Assembly (NCBI GenBank): GCA_019239965.1 | Contig: JAFAZC010000058.1 | Coordinates: 1-35,842 of the forward strand | DNA length: 35,842 nucleotides | Source: Kutzneria sp. | GTDB lineage: Bacteria; Actinomycetota; Actinomycetes; Mycobacteriales; Pseudonocardiaceae | Reading direction: 5' to 3' | Notes under the pieces: generated by a model | Seen by the model: the letters and a program-made list of their open reading frames with translations, nothing else | What the model was told of the DNA's origin: nothing | The model's database searches: none | In this document: positions 7,887 to 16,168 of the stretch, one piece after another | Position numbering within the stretch: position 1 is the first letter of the stretch | Layout of the letters: each line of letters starts with the position of its first letter | Made by a program: the position numbers and the translations under genes

Positions 7887-10073
7887 TCACAGTTGTTCAT
7901 TGGGATTGTGCTGCCTCATCAGTTCGACCTGGTGATCGCGGACCTCGGAGCCTTCCGTCGGCCGGGGCGACCACAAGCCGTCCGCATCCAGCATCCAGCA
8001 CCGGGTGGCCGGATCGAGTGCTGAATCGAGAACCGCGCCGAGTTGGGCGGTGATCGCCGGATCGGTTACCCGAAGCATCACCTCGACCCTCCGGTCCAGA
8101 TTGCGGTGCATCATATCGGCACTGCCGATCCACATCTCGTCGGCGCCGACGAAATGGACGATCCTGGAATGTTCGAGGAACCGGCCGAGAATGGAACGAA
8201 TCCGAATGTTCTCACTGAGGCCGGGCACCCCGGGTTTTGCCGAGCAGATCCCGCGAACCACCACGTCAACAGGCACACCGGCCTGCGAGGCCCGATACAG
8301 CGCGTCGATGACCTGTTCGTCGACCAACGAGTTCACCTTCAGCCGCACACCCGCCGGACGCCCGGCCCGCGCATGCTCGATCTCCCGGTGAACACGTCGG
8401 ACAATTCCGCGGCGCACTCCGTGCGGCGCGACGAGCAGGCTGCGGTAGGTGTCCTGGCGCGCATACCCGGTGAGTACGTTGAACAGGTCCGTCAGGTCGG
8501 CTCCGATCGTCGGCTCGGCGGTGAGAATGCCGACGTCCTCGTAGAGCCGAGCGGTCTTCTGGTTGTAGTTGCCGGTGCCGATGTGGCAGTAGCGGCGGAT
8601 GGTGGTGCCCTCCTGCCGGATCACCAGCGAGATCTTGCAGTGGGTCTTGAGCCCGACGAGGCCGTACACCACGTGTACGCCCGCCTTTTCCAGTGCGCGT
8701 GCCCACTTGATGTTGGCCTCCTCGTCGAACCGCGCTTTGAGCTCGACGAGCACAACGACCTGCTTGCCGGCCTCGGCCGCGTCCATCAACGCGTCGACGA
8801 TCGGCGAGTCACCGGAGGTCCGGTACAGCGTCTGTTTGATGGCAAGCACGTTGTCGTCCGCAGCGGCCTGTTCGATGAAACGCTGCACGCTTGTGGAGAA
8901 CGAGTCGTAGGGGTGGTGTACCAGCACGTCGCCCTCGCGCAGCGTGGCGACCACGTTCTTGGGCGTCTCCCGGTCGGCGAACGCGGGATGAGTGGCCGGC
9001 ACGAACGGCGGGTCCTTCAACTCCTTGCGGTCGACGGCGTGCAGCTGCCAGAGGCATGACAGGTCGAGCAGACCGGGTATCTCCGCGACCTCCTCGGGTT
9101 CGACGTCCATCTCGCGCAGCAGCAGGTCCAGCACATGCTCGCTCATGTCGTCGCCGACCTCGAGGCGGACCGGTGGGCCGAAACGCCTTCTGGCCAGTTC
9201 CCGCTCGAGTGCCTTGAGCAGGTCCTCGTCCTGGTCCTCCTCGACTTCCAGGTCGGCGTTGCGGGTGATTCGGAAGACGTGGCACTCGCTGACGTCCATG
9301 CCGGCGAACAGCTCGCCGAGATGTGCCGCGATGAGTTCCTCCAGCGGGAGGAATGTCGCCGTGCCGCTACGCCGATCGGCCTCGACACGGACGAGCCTCG
9401 GCACGTTGTCGGGGACCTTCACCCTGGCGAACTGCTCGCGGCCGGTCTCCGGGTCCCGCACGGTCACCGCGAGGTTCAGTGACAGCCCGGAGATGTAGGG
9501 GAAAGGATGTGCCGGGTCGACGGCGAGCGGGGTGAGCACGGGGAACACCCGCTCGCTGAAGTAGTGGGACAGCCGCTTCCGATCGGAATCACCGAGGTCC
9601 TGCCAGGACACGATGCGGATGCCGTGACGTTCCAGGCTCGGGCGGATCTCGTTGAGAAAGACCTTGGCGTGCTGGGTCACGAGCTGCTGGGCGCGTGCGG
9701 CGATCTGACTCAACTGTTCGGCGGTTGTCAGGCCGTCGGAACTGCGCACCGACAACCCGGTCTCCTCCCTGCGCTTGAGTCCGGCCACCCGCACCATGAA
9801 GAACTCATCGAGGTTGGACGCGAAGATCGCGAGGAACTTCGCCCGTTCCAACAGGGGCTGCGAAGCGTCCTCGGCGAGCCCGAGCACCCGCGCGTTGAAG
9901 TCCAACCAGGACAGTTCGCGGTTGAAGTAGCGGTCGTCGGGCAGGTCGGTCTCGGCCGCAAGCGACGTGGTGACCGCGGGCGGAGCCGCCGGCAACCGGT
10001 GCGACGGCGTGTCGGCGGCCTGCTGGGCCTGTTCGTCGTTCTCATCAGCTCGCACCGTGCCATTGTGACGCAC
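7887..10073 (-). CDS. ppk: Polyphosphate kinase 1
   Basis: Makes inorganic polyphosphate reversibly from ATP. The 728-residue protein has the PPK1 layout: an N domain beginning [13 protein letters not shown], a head domain, and two phospholipase-D-like C domains. The catalytic histidine lies in [12 protein letters not shown], with [12 protein letters not shown] following, and the second site lies in [15 protein letters not shown]. The first about 45 residues are acidic, Ala-rich and not conserved, so the GTG at 10073 is only one of several possible starts. Read together with mutT1, which begins at its 3' end; adjacent fbiD-like gene is on the same strand 62 nt upstream, so the three may be one transcription unit. 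Confidence 0.96.
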   Translation of the reverse strand: MRHNGTVRADENDEQAQQAADTPSHRLPAAPPAVTTSLAAETDLPDDRYFNRELSWLDFNARVLGLAEDASQPLLERAKFLAIFASNLDEFFMVRVAGLKRREETGLSVRSSDGLTTAEQLSQIAARAQQLVTQHAKVFLNEIRPSLERHGIRIVSWQDLGDSDRKRLSHYFSERVFPVLTPLAVDPAHPFPYISGLSLNLAVTVRDPETGREQFARVKVPDNVPRLVRVEADRRSGTATFLPLEELIAAHLGELFAGMDVSECHVFRITRNADLEVEEDQDEDLLKALERELARRRFGPPVRLEVGDDMSEHVLDLLLREMDVEPEEVAEIPGLLDLSCLWQLHAVDRKELKDPPFVPATHPAFADRETPKNVVATLREGDVLVHHPYDSFSTSVQRFIEQAAADDNVLAIKQTLYRTSGDSPIVDALMDAAEAGKQVVVLVELKARFDEEANIKWARALEKAGVHVVYGLVGLKTHCKISLVIRQEGTTIRRYCHIGTGNYNQKTARLYEDVGILTAEPTIGADLTDLFNVLTGYARQDTYRSLLVAPHGVRRGIVRRVHREIEHARAGRPAGVRLKVNSLVDEQVIDALYRASQAGVPVDVVVRGICSAKPGVPGLSENIRIRSILGRFLEHSRIVHFVGADEMWIGSADMMHRNLDRRVEVMLRVTDPAITAQLGAVLDSALDPATRCWMLDADGLWSPRPTEGSEVRDHQVELMRQHNPNEQL

Positions 10074-10135
10074 GTACGGCCGAAATGCGCTCGTCGTCGT
10101 AGCGGATACCGGGACCTGACGGGCACGGTTCGCAC

Positions 10136-10969
10136 TCAGGCCACGGGCCGGCCTACCTCGGTCACCGTCCCGTCGGTCCGATGCAACGTCACCCGCTGTC
10201 CGGGGCGCGGGCGTCGCCAGCCACCCACGGCAACGGCCGTCGCCGAAGCGTCGACCAGCACCCCGTCGTCACGCAGCATGGTCACGGATCCGTCAGGATG
10301 AACGGTGTGTACGGTCGCCTGTTCCACGGTGGCGGACCGGTGTCGCGCTGAGAGCGAAACCCTGGCCGCGGTGCGGCGTCCGAGCCCGATGCGGGCCGCG
10401 ACGGCGAGATCGGCCGCGGTGTCCACGTCACACCGTAATGACGGCCAGTCGCCAACGAGCGGGACTGCCCCGGAGGCGACGTGCGTGCGAGCCGAATCGG
10501 GCCCGAACCTCGGATCGAGCGCCGCGCCCGGCGCGGCGACCAGCAGTGTGGTTCCGGTGCCGTGTCGGTCGGCGCAGAACACCCTTCTGCCGTCGGCTTC
10601 GGCGAGCGCTGCGGCCAACTCCGCCGGCCGCAGCGCGGGAAGGTCGGCCTGCAGCGCGCCCACCAGTGGCCCCAACTGTGCGGCGCCGTGGCGCAATGCG
10701 GCATTGAGTCCCGGTTCCGGTCCTTCGGGAATGGTGTCGACCCCCTCGCTCCGGAGCGTAGCGGCAAGCTCCGGATCGGACGTGACGACAACCACTCTCC
10801 CGACGCCTTCGGCGGCCATTGCCGCGCTGACCGTGTCCACCGCGAGTGCCGTCACCAACTCCGCGTGCGTCGCGGCGTCGCCGATGCCGTTGTCGGCCGC
10901 CCCGACCAGCCTCGACTTGGCGCGGTCCAGCATCTTGACCGCCATGACGAGGTCCACGTTCCGCCCCAT
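10136..10969 (-). CDS. fbiD: CofC/FbiD-type nucleotidyltransferase with a C-terminal extension
   Basis: Predicted phosphoenolpyruvate (or 2-phospholactate) guanylyltransferase that starts coenzyme F420 side-chain synthesis. Residues 1-205 match the CofC fold: [14 protein letters not shown] at 8-21, GLNAAL at 87-92, QADLPAL at 107-113, DRHGTGTT at 134-141 and DVDTAADL at 181-188. CofC/FbiD proteins are normally about 210 residues; this one has 277. Residues 206-277 are beta-rich, with a repeated theme ([14 protein letters not shown] and [12 protein letters not shown]), and look like a small barrel of unknown role. The ATG at 10969 fits the family start although its ribosome-binding site is weak; the frame stays open further upstream. 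Position next to ppk matches mycobacterial fbiD. Confidence 0.88.
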   Translation of the reverse strand: MGRNVDLVMAVKMLDRAKSRLVGAADNGIGDAATHAELVTALAVDTVSAAMAAEGVGRVVVVTSDPELAATLRSEGVDTIPEGPEPGLNAALRHGAAQLGPLVGALQADLPALRPAELAAALAEADGRRVFCADRHGTGTTLLVAAPGAALDPRFGPDSARTHVASGAVPLVGDWPSLRCDVDTAADLAVAARIGLGRRTAARVSLSARHRSATVEQATVHTVHPDGSVTMLRDDGVLVDASATAVAVGGWRRPRPGQRVTLHRTDGTVTEVGRPVA

Positions 10970-11073
10970 GGTTAGCCATCTTGCCGGACCGTGGTAGGTA
11001 TCCGTGCTGGACCCGACGCCGACCGGCGTGCAGACTCGGGCGGGCCGGCGCACACACCTGACAAGGAGCATGG

Positions 11074-11799
11074 ATGACCAAGGAACGGGACGGTTTCTGG
11101 ATCAAGTTCTGTTCGGCGCTCATCCATCCGGCGGTTCGGCTGCTCGGGCGTCGCGAGGTGACGGGATGTCCGCTACCCGAAGCGGGCAGCTCGGGCGTGC
11201 TCATCGTGCTCAACCACGTGTCCCACCTCGATCCGCTGTTCGACGCCGTGGTCGTCCACAACGCCGGCCGGGTGCCGCGGTTCCTCGCCAAGAGTTCACT
11301 GTGGAAGAACCCGATGCTCCGCGTGGTGATGACCGGGACGGGCCAGATACCGGTGGAGCGAGGCACGGCCGACTCGAGGGACAGCCTGCGCGCCGCCGAT
11401 GACGGTCTGGCGGCCGGCAAGACGCTGCTGATCTATCCCGAGGGCACGATCACCAAGGATCCCGACGGTTGGCCAATGAGCTCTCGAACTGGCGTGGCGA
11501 GACTGGCACTGGCCAACGACGTGCCGGTGATTCCGGCGGCGCGCTGGGGCACGCGGGAAATCTACGACGGCTACCGCAAGACGTTCCGGCCGCTGCCGCG
11601 CAAGACCGTGCGGATGGTTCTTGGCGAACCCGTCGACCTCTCCGCATACCGGGGACGGCCGCTGACCGGGCCGCTCCTGCGCGAGGTGACCGACCTGCTC
11701 ATGACGAGAGTCAAGCACCTTCTCGCCGAGGCACGTGGCGAACAGGCCCCTGACGGCTTCTACACGCCGACGAGGTCGGCTGATCGGAACGGGGACTGA
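11074..11799 (+). CDS. plsC: 1-acyl-sn-glycerol-3-phosphate acyltransferase (PlsC family)
   Basis: Transfers an acyl chain to lysophosphatidic acid in phospholipid synthesis, at the membrane. The 241-residue protein has the catalytic NHVSHLDP (NHX4D, about residues 46-53), the [11 protein letters not shown] block, the GQIPVERG block and the YPEGT motif (about 124-128). The ATG at 11074 has AAGGAG 5 nt upstream; another ATG 4 nt earlier is out of frame. gpsA follows after 5 nt and makes glycerol-3-phosphate, so the pair supplies and acylates the phospholipid backbone. Exact acyl position is inferred from family. Confidence 0.92.
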   Translation: MTKERDGFWIKFCSALIHPAVRLLGRREVTGCPLPEAGSSGVLIVLNHVSHLDPLFDAVVVHNAGRVPRFLAKSSLWKNPMLRVVMTGTGQIPVERGTADSRDSLRAADDGLAAGKTLLIYPEGTITKDPDGWPMSSRTGVARLALANDVPVIPAARWGTREIYDGYRKTFRPLPRKTVRMVLGEPVDLSAYRGRPLTGPLLREVTDLLMTRVKHLLAEARGEQAPDGFYTPTRSADRNGD

Positions 11800-11804
11800 G
11801 CGGA

Positions 11805-12815
11805 ATGGACATGCAGAGGATCGCCGTTCTCGGTGCTGGGTCGTGGGGCACGACGTTCGCCAAGGTGCTCGCCGACGCGGGGCGGGACGTCGTGTTGTGG
11901 GCGCGGCGTTCCGAAGTCGCCGAGGCGATCAGCACAGGCCGCCGCAATCCCGACTATCTTCCCGACATCCGGTTGCCGAAGGCTTTGCGGGCCACGGCCG
12001 ACCCGACCGTGGCGCTGCACGGCGCGCAGGCCGTCGTGCTCGCCGTGCCGAGCCAGTCTCTGCGTGCCAACCTCGCTGCCTGGCGTGAGTTCTTGCCGAC
12101 CGACGTCACGCTCGTGAGCCTGGCCAAGGGCGTCGAACTCGGCACCCTGAAGCGGATGAGCGAGGTCGTCACGGAAGTCGCCGGCGTGCCTGCCGACCAG
12201 GTGGCCGTAGTGTCCGGACCGAACCTGGCCAAGGAGATCGCCGCGGAGCAGCCCACCGCGACAGTCATCGCCTGCAGCGACCACGAGCGGGCCGTCGCGC
12301 TGCAGCGAGCCTGCGTCAACGGCTACTTCCGGCCCTACACCAATACCGACGTCGTCGGATGCGAGCTCGGTGGTGCGTGCAAGAACGTGATCGCGCTTGC
12401 CTGCGGCATGGCCGCCGGCCTTGGGTTCGGCGACAACACGATGGCCTCGCTGATCACCAGGGGGCTCGCCGAGACCGCTCGGCTCGGTGCTGTGTTCGGT
12501 GCCGAACCGCTGACCTTCGCCGGTCTTGCGGGTCTCGGCGACCTGGTGGCGACCTGTGCGTCGCCGCTGTCGCGCAATCGCAGCTTCGGTAGGCGTCTCG
12601 GGCTCGGGGAGACGTTGGCGCGGGCCCAGCAGGCCACCCACGGCCAGGTCGCCGAGGGGGTCAAGTCGGCGACGTCGATCCACGAGCTGGCTGTTCGGTA
12701 TGACGTGGACATGCCGATCACCCATGGCGTGTACCGGGTCTGCCACGCCGACTGGGATGTCAACAAGATGGCTGCCGACCTGCTCGGCAGGGAGCAGAAG
12801 ACCGAGCGTGGATGA
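11805..12815 (+). CDS. gpsA: Glycerol-3-phosphate dehydrogenase [NAD(P)+]
   Basis: Reduces dihydroxyacetone phosphate to glycerol-3-phosphate for phospholipids. The 336-residue protein starts with the Rossmann motif [11 protein letters not shown] (G10, G12, G15) and has [10 protein letters not shown], the catalytic-lysine block [11 protein letters not shown] and [16 protein letters not shown], all typical of GpsA. The ATG at 11805 follows the plsC stop by 5 nt; an ATG two codons later is an equally possible start. Cytosolic. Operon with plsC. Confidence 0.96.
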   Translation: MDMQRIAVLGAGSWGTTFAKVLADAGRDVVLWARRSEVAEAISTGRRNPDYLPDIRLPKALRATADPTVALHGAQAVVLAVPSQSLRANLAAWREFLPTDVTLVSLAKGVELGTLKRMSEVVTEVAGVPADQVAVVSGPNLAKEIAAEQPTATVIACSDHERAVALQRACVNGYFRPYTNTDVVGCELGGACKNVIALACGMAAGLGFGDNTMASLITRGLAETARLGAVFGAEPLTFAGLAGLGDLVATCASPLSRNRSFGRRLGLGETLARAQQATHGQVAEGVKSATSIHELAVRYDVDMPITHGVYRVCHADWDVNKMAADLLGREQKTERG

Positions 12816-12843
12816 GCCTCGGCCGGCGACGTGCCGTCCAAGC

Positions 12844-12873
12844 TTGACCGCCAGGCCGCCGGGACTGTTGAAT
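12844..12873 (+). promoter_or_regulatory. Promoter candidate for the leader peptide and cysteine dioxygenase
   Basis: TTGACC at 12844-12849 and TTGAAT at 12868-12873 are separated by 18 nt. The -10 element matches the consensus at 4 of 6 positions. A start site 7 nt beyond it would fall at about 12880, the A of the leader-peptide ATG, so the leader ORF would be translated from a leaderless mRNA. No Shine-Dalgarno precedes that ATG, which agrees with this. Confidence 0.45.
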
Positions 12874-12879
12874 CTGGAC

Positions 12880-12960
12880 ATGTTCTCGCGCGCCACGTCC
12901 GGCCGGCTGGGTCCCGTGGACCTCTGCCTCGTCGCAAGCGCGCTGTGTCCTTCGCGTTGA
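12880..12960 (+). CDS. Cysteine-containing leader peptide upstream of cysteine dioxygenase
   Basis: A 26-residue ORF ending 78 nt before the cysteine dioxygenase gene: Met at 12880, stop TGA at 12958. Its C-terminal half reads VDLCLVASALCPSR, with Cys16 and Cys23. This resembles the short actinobacterial putative leader peptides found before sulfur-metabolism genes, whose ends look like HVDLCRVASALC (family resemblance from memory, not searched). No ribosome-binding site is seen; a promoter that would place transcription start at the ATG is present. The codons for Cys23, Pro24 and Ser25 contain an 8-nt sequence complementary to the dioxygenase ribosome-binding site. It probably acts by ribosome position rather than as a protein. 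Confidence 0.7.
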   Translation: MFSRATSGRLGPVDLCLVASALCPSR

Positions 12961-13033
12961 TCTGACCGGTATCTCACCGCTGTTCAGTTCGCATGCTCGA
13001 CCAGTTCGGGCACTGTTCGACGTCTCGAAGGAC
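12947..13033 (+). promoter_or_regulatory. Anti-Shine-Dalgarno pairing element (candidate cysteine attenuator)
   Basis: GTCCTTCG at 12947-12954, inside the last codons of the leader peptide, is exactly complementary to CGAAGGAC at 13026-13033, which contains the dioxygenase ribosome-binding site (GAAGGA, 6 nt before the ATG at 13039). A smaller alternative hairpin, TTCGA-CGTC-TCGAA (13016-13029), could form when the long pairing is prevented. A ribosome that reaches the leader stop codon covers 12947-12954 and frees the start site; a ribosome held at Cys16 would leave it exposed. The complementarity is seen; the switch is inferred. Confidence 0.5.
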
Positions 13034-13038
13034 CTATC

Positions 13039-13512
13039 ATGTTCGCCGTTCCGGAAAACACTGTCGTGTCAACCGCTCGCCGCGCCCTACCGCAGCCGAC
13101 CAGGATCGTGCGCGAGGTCGTCGCCGACCGCGAGCGATGGGACCCGCTGCTGCGCTACGACCCGTACGAGCGCTGGACCGCGCTGATCGAGCGCACTTCG
13201 TGTTATGAGGTCTGGCTGATGACCTGGCTCCCTGGGCAGCACACCGATCTGCACGACCATGGAGGTGCCGAGGGCGCGTTCACGGTGGTGTCCGGCGCGC
13301 TCACCGAGTTCGTCGCTGGCACGGGACACACCGGCAGGACGACGCATGCGGTGCGCGCCGGGCAGTCCCGCGTCTTCGGGCCGCGTCACGTGCACCAGGT
13401 GGGCAATCAGGGTCTCGATCCGGCCGTGAGCGTTCATGTCTTCGGTCCGGAACGGAGACGGATGACGGTCTACCCACTGGATCCCACGGGGATCACGCTG
13501 CCCGTCGACTGA
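13039..13512 (+). CDS. Cysteine dioxygenase-family cupin
   Basis: Predicted iron thiol dioxygenase that oxidises cysteine to cysteine sulfinate. The 157-residue cupin has the three-His iron site: H72 and H74 in LHDHGGAEGAF and H119 in GPRHVHQVGN. SVHVF (131-135) aligns with the SxHxY block of mammalian and bacterial enzymes, so H133 is kept, but the catalytic tyrosine (Tyr157 in rat) is Phe135 here. The length is that of short actinobacterial forms. ATG at 13039 with GAAGGA upstream. It is preceded by a cysteine-containing leader peptide, which supports cysteine as the substrate. A related 3-mercaptopropionate dioxygenase cannot be excluded. Confidence 0.85.
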   Translation: MFAVPENTVVSTARRALPQPTRIVREVVADRERWDPLLRYDPYERWTALIERTSCYEVWLMTWLPGQHTDLHDHGGAEGAFTVVSGALTEFVAGTGHTGRTTHAVRAGQSRVFGPRHVHQVGNQGLDPAVSVHVFGPERRRMTVYPLDPTGITLPVD

Positions 13513-13527
13513 TCGCGCCGCGAGCCG

Positions 13528-14184
13528 TCAAGGCTGGAGTGGCGCTGTCCGGCCACGGTCCGCGACGTGGGCGGGAACGGGCAGACTCGCGTGCGACTCC
13601 GCGGTGCCCCACTGGCAGACGATGGCGAGCACGCCGGCCCAGGCCGTGTCCGCGGCGATGTCCTCCGCGTCGTCATTGGGACCACCCCGTCGGACCTTCA
13701 CCGAGGCCTCGGTCAGGTCCAGCGCGAGCACCGCGGTCGCCGCCAGCTCGCGTTTGGTCGGCTGCCTCGCGTGCTCCCACGACCCAGGGGCCATGTGCTC
13801 GACGACCACCCGCAGTGCACGGAGCTTCTCGGCGGGGTCATCGATTCCGCGCAGTCGGCCGTGCACGACGGCGGAACGGTAGTTGAGCGAGTGGTGGAAC
13901 ACCGACCTGGCGTACACCACGCCGTCGACGAGGGTGACGGTGACGCAGACGTCGTCTTTGCTGCGCAGACTCCGCGCTCCGGTCGACCCGTGTAGGTAGA
14001 GCGTGTCGCCATCGCGACCGTACCCGGTCGGCAGGACCACTGGCGCCCCGTCGACTATCACTCCGAGATGGCAGATGAGACCCTCATCGAGCACGGCGTC
14101 CAGTTCGGACCGGTCGATGACGGCTCGGTCCTTTGCCCGGTTGAGGGTGCTGCGCGCGGTCGGGGAGAGTGGCTGGCGACTCAT
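13528..14184 (-). CDS. Pyridoxamine 5'-phosphate oxidase-fold protein
   Basis: A 218-residue flavin-binding split-barrel protein of the pyridox_oxase_2 type. It contains ICHLGVIVDGAPVVLPTGYG (about 37-56), LYLHGSTGARSL and RSVFHHSLNYRSAVVHG, the typical flavin-site blocks. These proteins bind FMN, haem or F420; true PNPOx activity is not certain. The ATG at 14184 is used because the conserved part starts soon after; seven further in-frame codons upstream look non-coding. The gene is divergent from a PdxR/MocR regulator, which suggests a role in vitamin B6 metabolism. It converges with the cysteine dioxygenase gene (15 nt apart). Confidence 0.85.
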   Translation of the reverse strand: MSRQPLSPTARSTLNRAKDRAVIDRSELDAVLDEGLICHLGVIVDGAPVVLPTGYGRDGDTLYLHGSTGARSLRSKDDVCVTVTLVDGVVYARSVFHHSLNYRSAVVHGRLRGIDDPAEKLRALRVVVEHMAPGSWEHARQPTKRELAATAVLALDLTEASVKVRRGGPNDDAEDIAADTAWAGVLAIVCQWGTAESHASLPVPAHVADRGRTAPLQP

Positions 14185-14206
14185 GGGTCCAGTGTCAGCC
14201 CGCAAA

Positions 14207-14225
14207 TGGCATTATGTGAGTGCCA
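14207..14225. promoter_or_regulatory. Inverted repeat between the PNPOx-like gene and pdxR
   Basis: TGGCA-N9-TGCCA (14207-14211 with 14221-14225) lies between the two divergent starts; outer bases extend the symmetry partly (AATGGCA against ATTGGCA). ATTATG/CATAAT in the centre resembles a -10 element on either strand. A likely operator for the MocR-type regulator, by position only. Confidence 0.35.
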
Positions 14226-14253
14226 ATATCGACGGAAGTTGAAAGGCCACTTG

Positions 14254-15684
14254 ATGCAGGATGCCGACGCCGACGCGCTGCTCATCACGTTGGACCGTAC
14301 AGCCCGCACGCCCCTCGCCGTACAGCTGGCCGACGCCCTGCGCGCCGCCGGGGCCACCGGCCAGCTGCGCAGCGGGGACCGGCTGCCGTCGACCAGAACG
14401 CTGGCCGGCCGGCTCAAGGTCAGCAGGACCGTCACCGCGGCCGCCTACGACCAGCTCCACGCCGAGGGCTGGATCGTCGGTCGGCACGGCTCGGGCACGT
14501 ACGTGACGACGTCGCCGCCCGGCGTGCCGTCGGTGGTCCAGGATCGGCCCGTTGCCACCACGCCCGAACCCGAGGTCGTCGACCTGCTGCTGGGCGTGCC
14601 CTGGGTCGGTGGCCTTGACAGGGCGGCGTGGCGGCGAGCATGGCGCTGTGCGGCCGACAGCGACCCGCTCGTCCGACCCGAGCCCGCCGGGTTACCCGAA
14701 TACCGTGTCGCCGTTGTGGAACATCTGCTGCGCCACCGTGGTCTGACGATCGGCGGCCTGGCGATTGGCGCCATGGGCAGCGGCCGGCCGGCCACCGACT
14801 CGGTGCTGGCCACCGCGGGCACGAGCGCCGCCGTCGCCGAGCTCGCCGCCGCGGTGTTGAACCCTGGCGACGTCGTGGCTGTCGAGGAGCCCGGTTACCA
14901 ACGCGCGGTCGGCGCCCTGCGCGCGGCCGGCGTCAGGGTGGTGCCGGCCGCGCTCGACCAGGACGGACTGGTTGTCGACGAGCTGCCCGCCGGGGTGCGA
15001 GCCGTCTACTGCTCGCCGGCGCACCAGTATCCGCTGGGAAGCAGGCTTCCGGCGGTGCGCAGGGTCGCCCTTGTCGAGCGGGCCCGAGCCGAGGGCTGGT
15101 GGATCATCGAGGACGACTACGACGGCGAGCTGCGCTACGACGTCGCTCCGCTGCCGCTGCTCGCAGCGCTGGCGCCCGATGTCGTCGTGCATCTCGGTAC
15201 CACGAGCAAAATCCTCACCCCGACTCTCGGCGCCGGCTGGATGGTCGCGCCGCCCGCCGTGGCCGCCGCGGTCATCGCCCACCGCGACCGGACCGGGATC
15301 AAGCCGGCCGCCGCCGGCCAGCGGGTTGTCGTCGAGTTGGCCCGCAACGGCGATCTCGGACGACACCTTCGCCGCCTGCGCCGCGAGTTGTCCGAGCGGC
15401 GAGTGTTGGTGGTGGACACCCTGCGGCGCGCCGGGATCGCAGTGCTCGGTGACGACGCCGGCGCGCATGTCGTCGTGCTGTTGCCGTCTGACGAGATCGA
15501 ACGGGACGTGCTCGCGGCCGGCGAGCGGCACGGTTTCCGGCTCGACCCCCTTGCCCGCCACCACGCCGGCCACCCCCGCTGGCACGGTGTCGCGATCGGC
15601 TACACGGCCTGCTCCCGCGCCCAGCTGAACGCCGTGCTTCCGGTGCTCGTCGACCTGCTCACGCCCGCGGTCGCGGCGCGGTGA
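14254..15684 (+). CDS. pdxR: PdxR/MocR-type regulator: GntR winged helix fused to aminotransferase fold
   Basis: Vitamin B6-sensing transcription factor. Residues about 15-85 are a GntR-type winged helix (RSGDRLPSTRTLAGRLKVSR at 39-58, GRHGSGTYV at 77-85). After a linker, residues about 125-476 form a class I aminotransferase-like domain. TPAHQYP-like CSPAHQYPLG (253-262), EDDYDGELRYD (286-296) and GTTSKILTP (315-323) are present, with the PLP lysine at K319. Members bind PLP and control pdxST or related genes. Start ATG 14254 has GAAAGG 7 nt upstream; a TTG one codon earlier is less likely. The divergent neighbour is a PNPOx-fold protein, the probable target. Which genes it regulates is inferred. 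Confidence 0.9.
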   Translation: MQDADADALLITLDRTARTPLAVQLADALRAAGATGQLRSGDRLPSTRTLAGRLKVSRTVTAAAYDQLHAEGWIVGRHGSGTYVTTSPPGVPSVVQDRPVATTPEPEVVDLLLGVPWVGGLDRAAWRRAWRCAADSDPLVRPEPAGLPEYRVAVVEHLLRHRGLTIGGLAIGAMGSGRPATDSVLATAGTSAAVAELAAAVLNPGDVVAVEEPGYQRAVGALRAAGVRVVPAALDQDGLVVDELPAGVRAVYCSPAHQYPLGSRLPAVRRVALVERARAEGWWIIEDDYDGELRYDVAPLPLLAALAPDVVVHLGTTSKILTPTLGAGWMVAPPAVAAAVIAHRDRTGIKPAAAGQRVVVELARNGDLGRHLRRLRRELSERRVLVVDTLRRAGIAVLGDDAGAHVVVLLPSDEIERDVLAAGERHGFRLDPLARHHAGHPRWHGVAIGYTACSRAQLNAVLPVLVDLLTPAVAAR

Positions 15685-15696
15685 CGACGCGCCGCG

Positions 15697-15870
15697 TCAA
15701 AGATCGCGACGAGGGTGGAGACCGTCGAGGACAGCGAGGTCGAGCTGCCCGAGCCGGTCCGGGGCGGCGATGAGCTCGTACCCACTGATCCGCTCGTCGG
15801 CGACCGTGACGGCGAGGACGAGCCGCAGCCGGTCGTGCGGTGCCACCACGATGCCCACGGTTCCGTTGAC
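15697..15870 (-). pseudogene. Remnant: C-terminal SnoaL-like end of an ECF41/SigJ-type sigma factor
   Basis: On the minus strand, reading down from 15870 to the TGA at 15699-15697, about 57 codons give VNGTVGIVVAPHDRLR, then VTVADERISGYELIAAPDRL and DLAVLDGLHPRRDL. This matches the NGxxG / RIxxxxxxxxPxRL end of the SnoaL-like domain of ECF41 (SigJ-type) sigma factors. All sigma domains (regions 2 and 4) and the start are missing. The fragment stops at about 15870, exactly where a nitroreductase fragment begins in the opposite direction. Recognition is from memory of the family; no start codon or promoter is present, so it is almost certainly dead. Confidence 0.7.
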
Positions 15871-16062
15871 GCCGAGGGGCTACACAGCTGTCCGCAGATG
15901 GCGTGGTCGGTCTACCGCCAGACGGTCGCCGACGTCGTGTCTCCTCCGGAGGAACTCATCCTGTTCTGCGGCATGTCGATCGGCTTCGAGGACGCCACCA
16001 CGGTCTACGACCGCATCGACCGAGCCCCTCTCGCCGCGACCGTCGCATTCATCGACGGCTAG
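15871..16062 (+). pseudogene. Remnant: C-terminal end of a nitroreductase
   Basis: In frame from about 15874 to the TAG at 16060-16062 the sequence reads EGLHSCPQMAWSVYRQTVAD, PPEELILFCGMSIGFED and DRAPLAATVAFIDG. This is the C-terminal end of the nitroreductase family (typical form: GLDxCPQxAW ... ELLFCGMAIGY ... ERAPLxEFxxFxG). The first two thirds, including the FMN-binding N terminus, is missing. An open frame extends upstream to 15715, but that part is antisense of the sigma-factor remnant and not nitroreductase-like. Two genes that once diverged have each lost their 5' portions at one junction. Confidence 0.75.
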
Positions 16063-16168
16063 CGGCCCGCCGCGCTTCCGTGCTTCCGGTGCTTATCGAC
16101 CCGCTCACTCCCAAGAACCAGCAACGTCGTCATCGTGGAACAGGGGGTATCGATGCCTCCGGCAACCG

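Noticed and set aside
8043-9059. Plus-strand open frame of 338 codons inside ppk
   Set aside because: Antisense to a gene with a complete PPK1 active site; no domain recognised.
15715-15870. Upstream part of the nitroreductase-remnant frame as a real N terminus
   Set aside because: The sequence is acidic low-complexity and is exactly antisense to the recognisable sigma-factor remnant.
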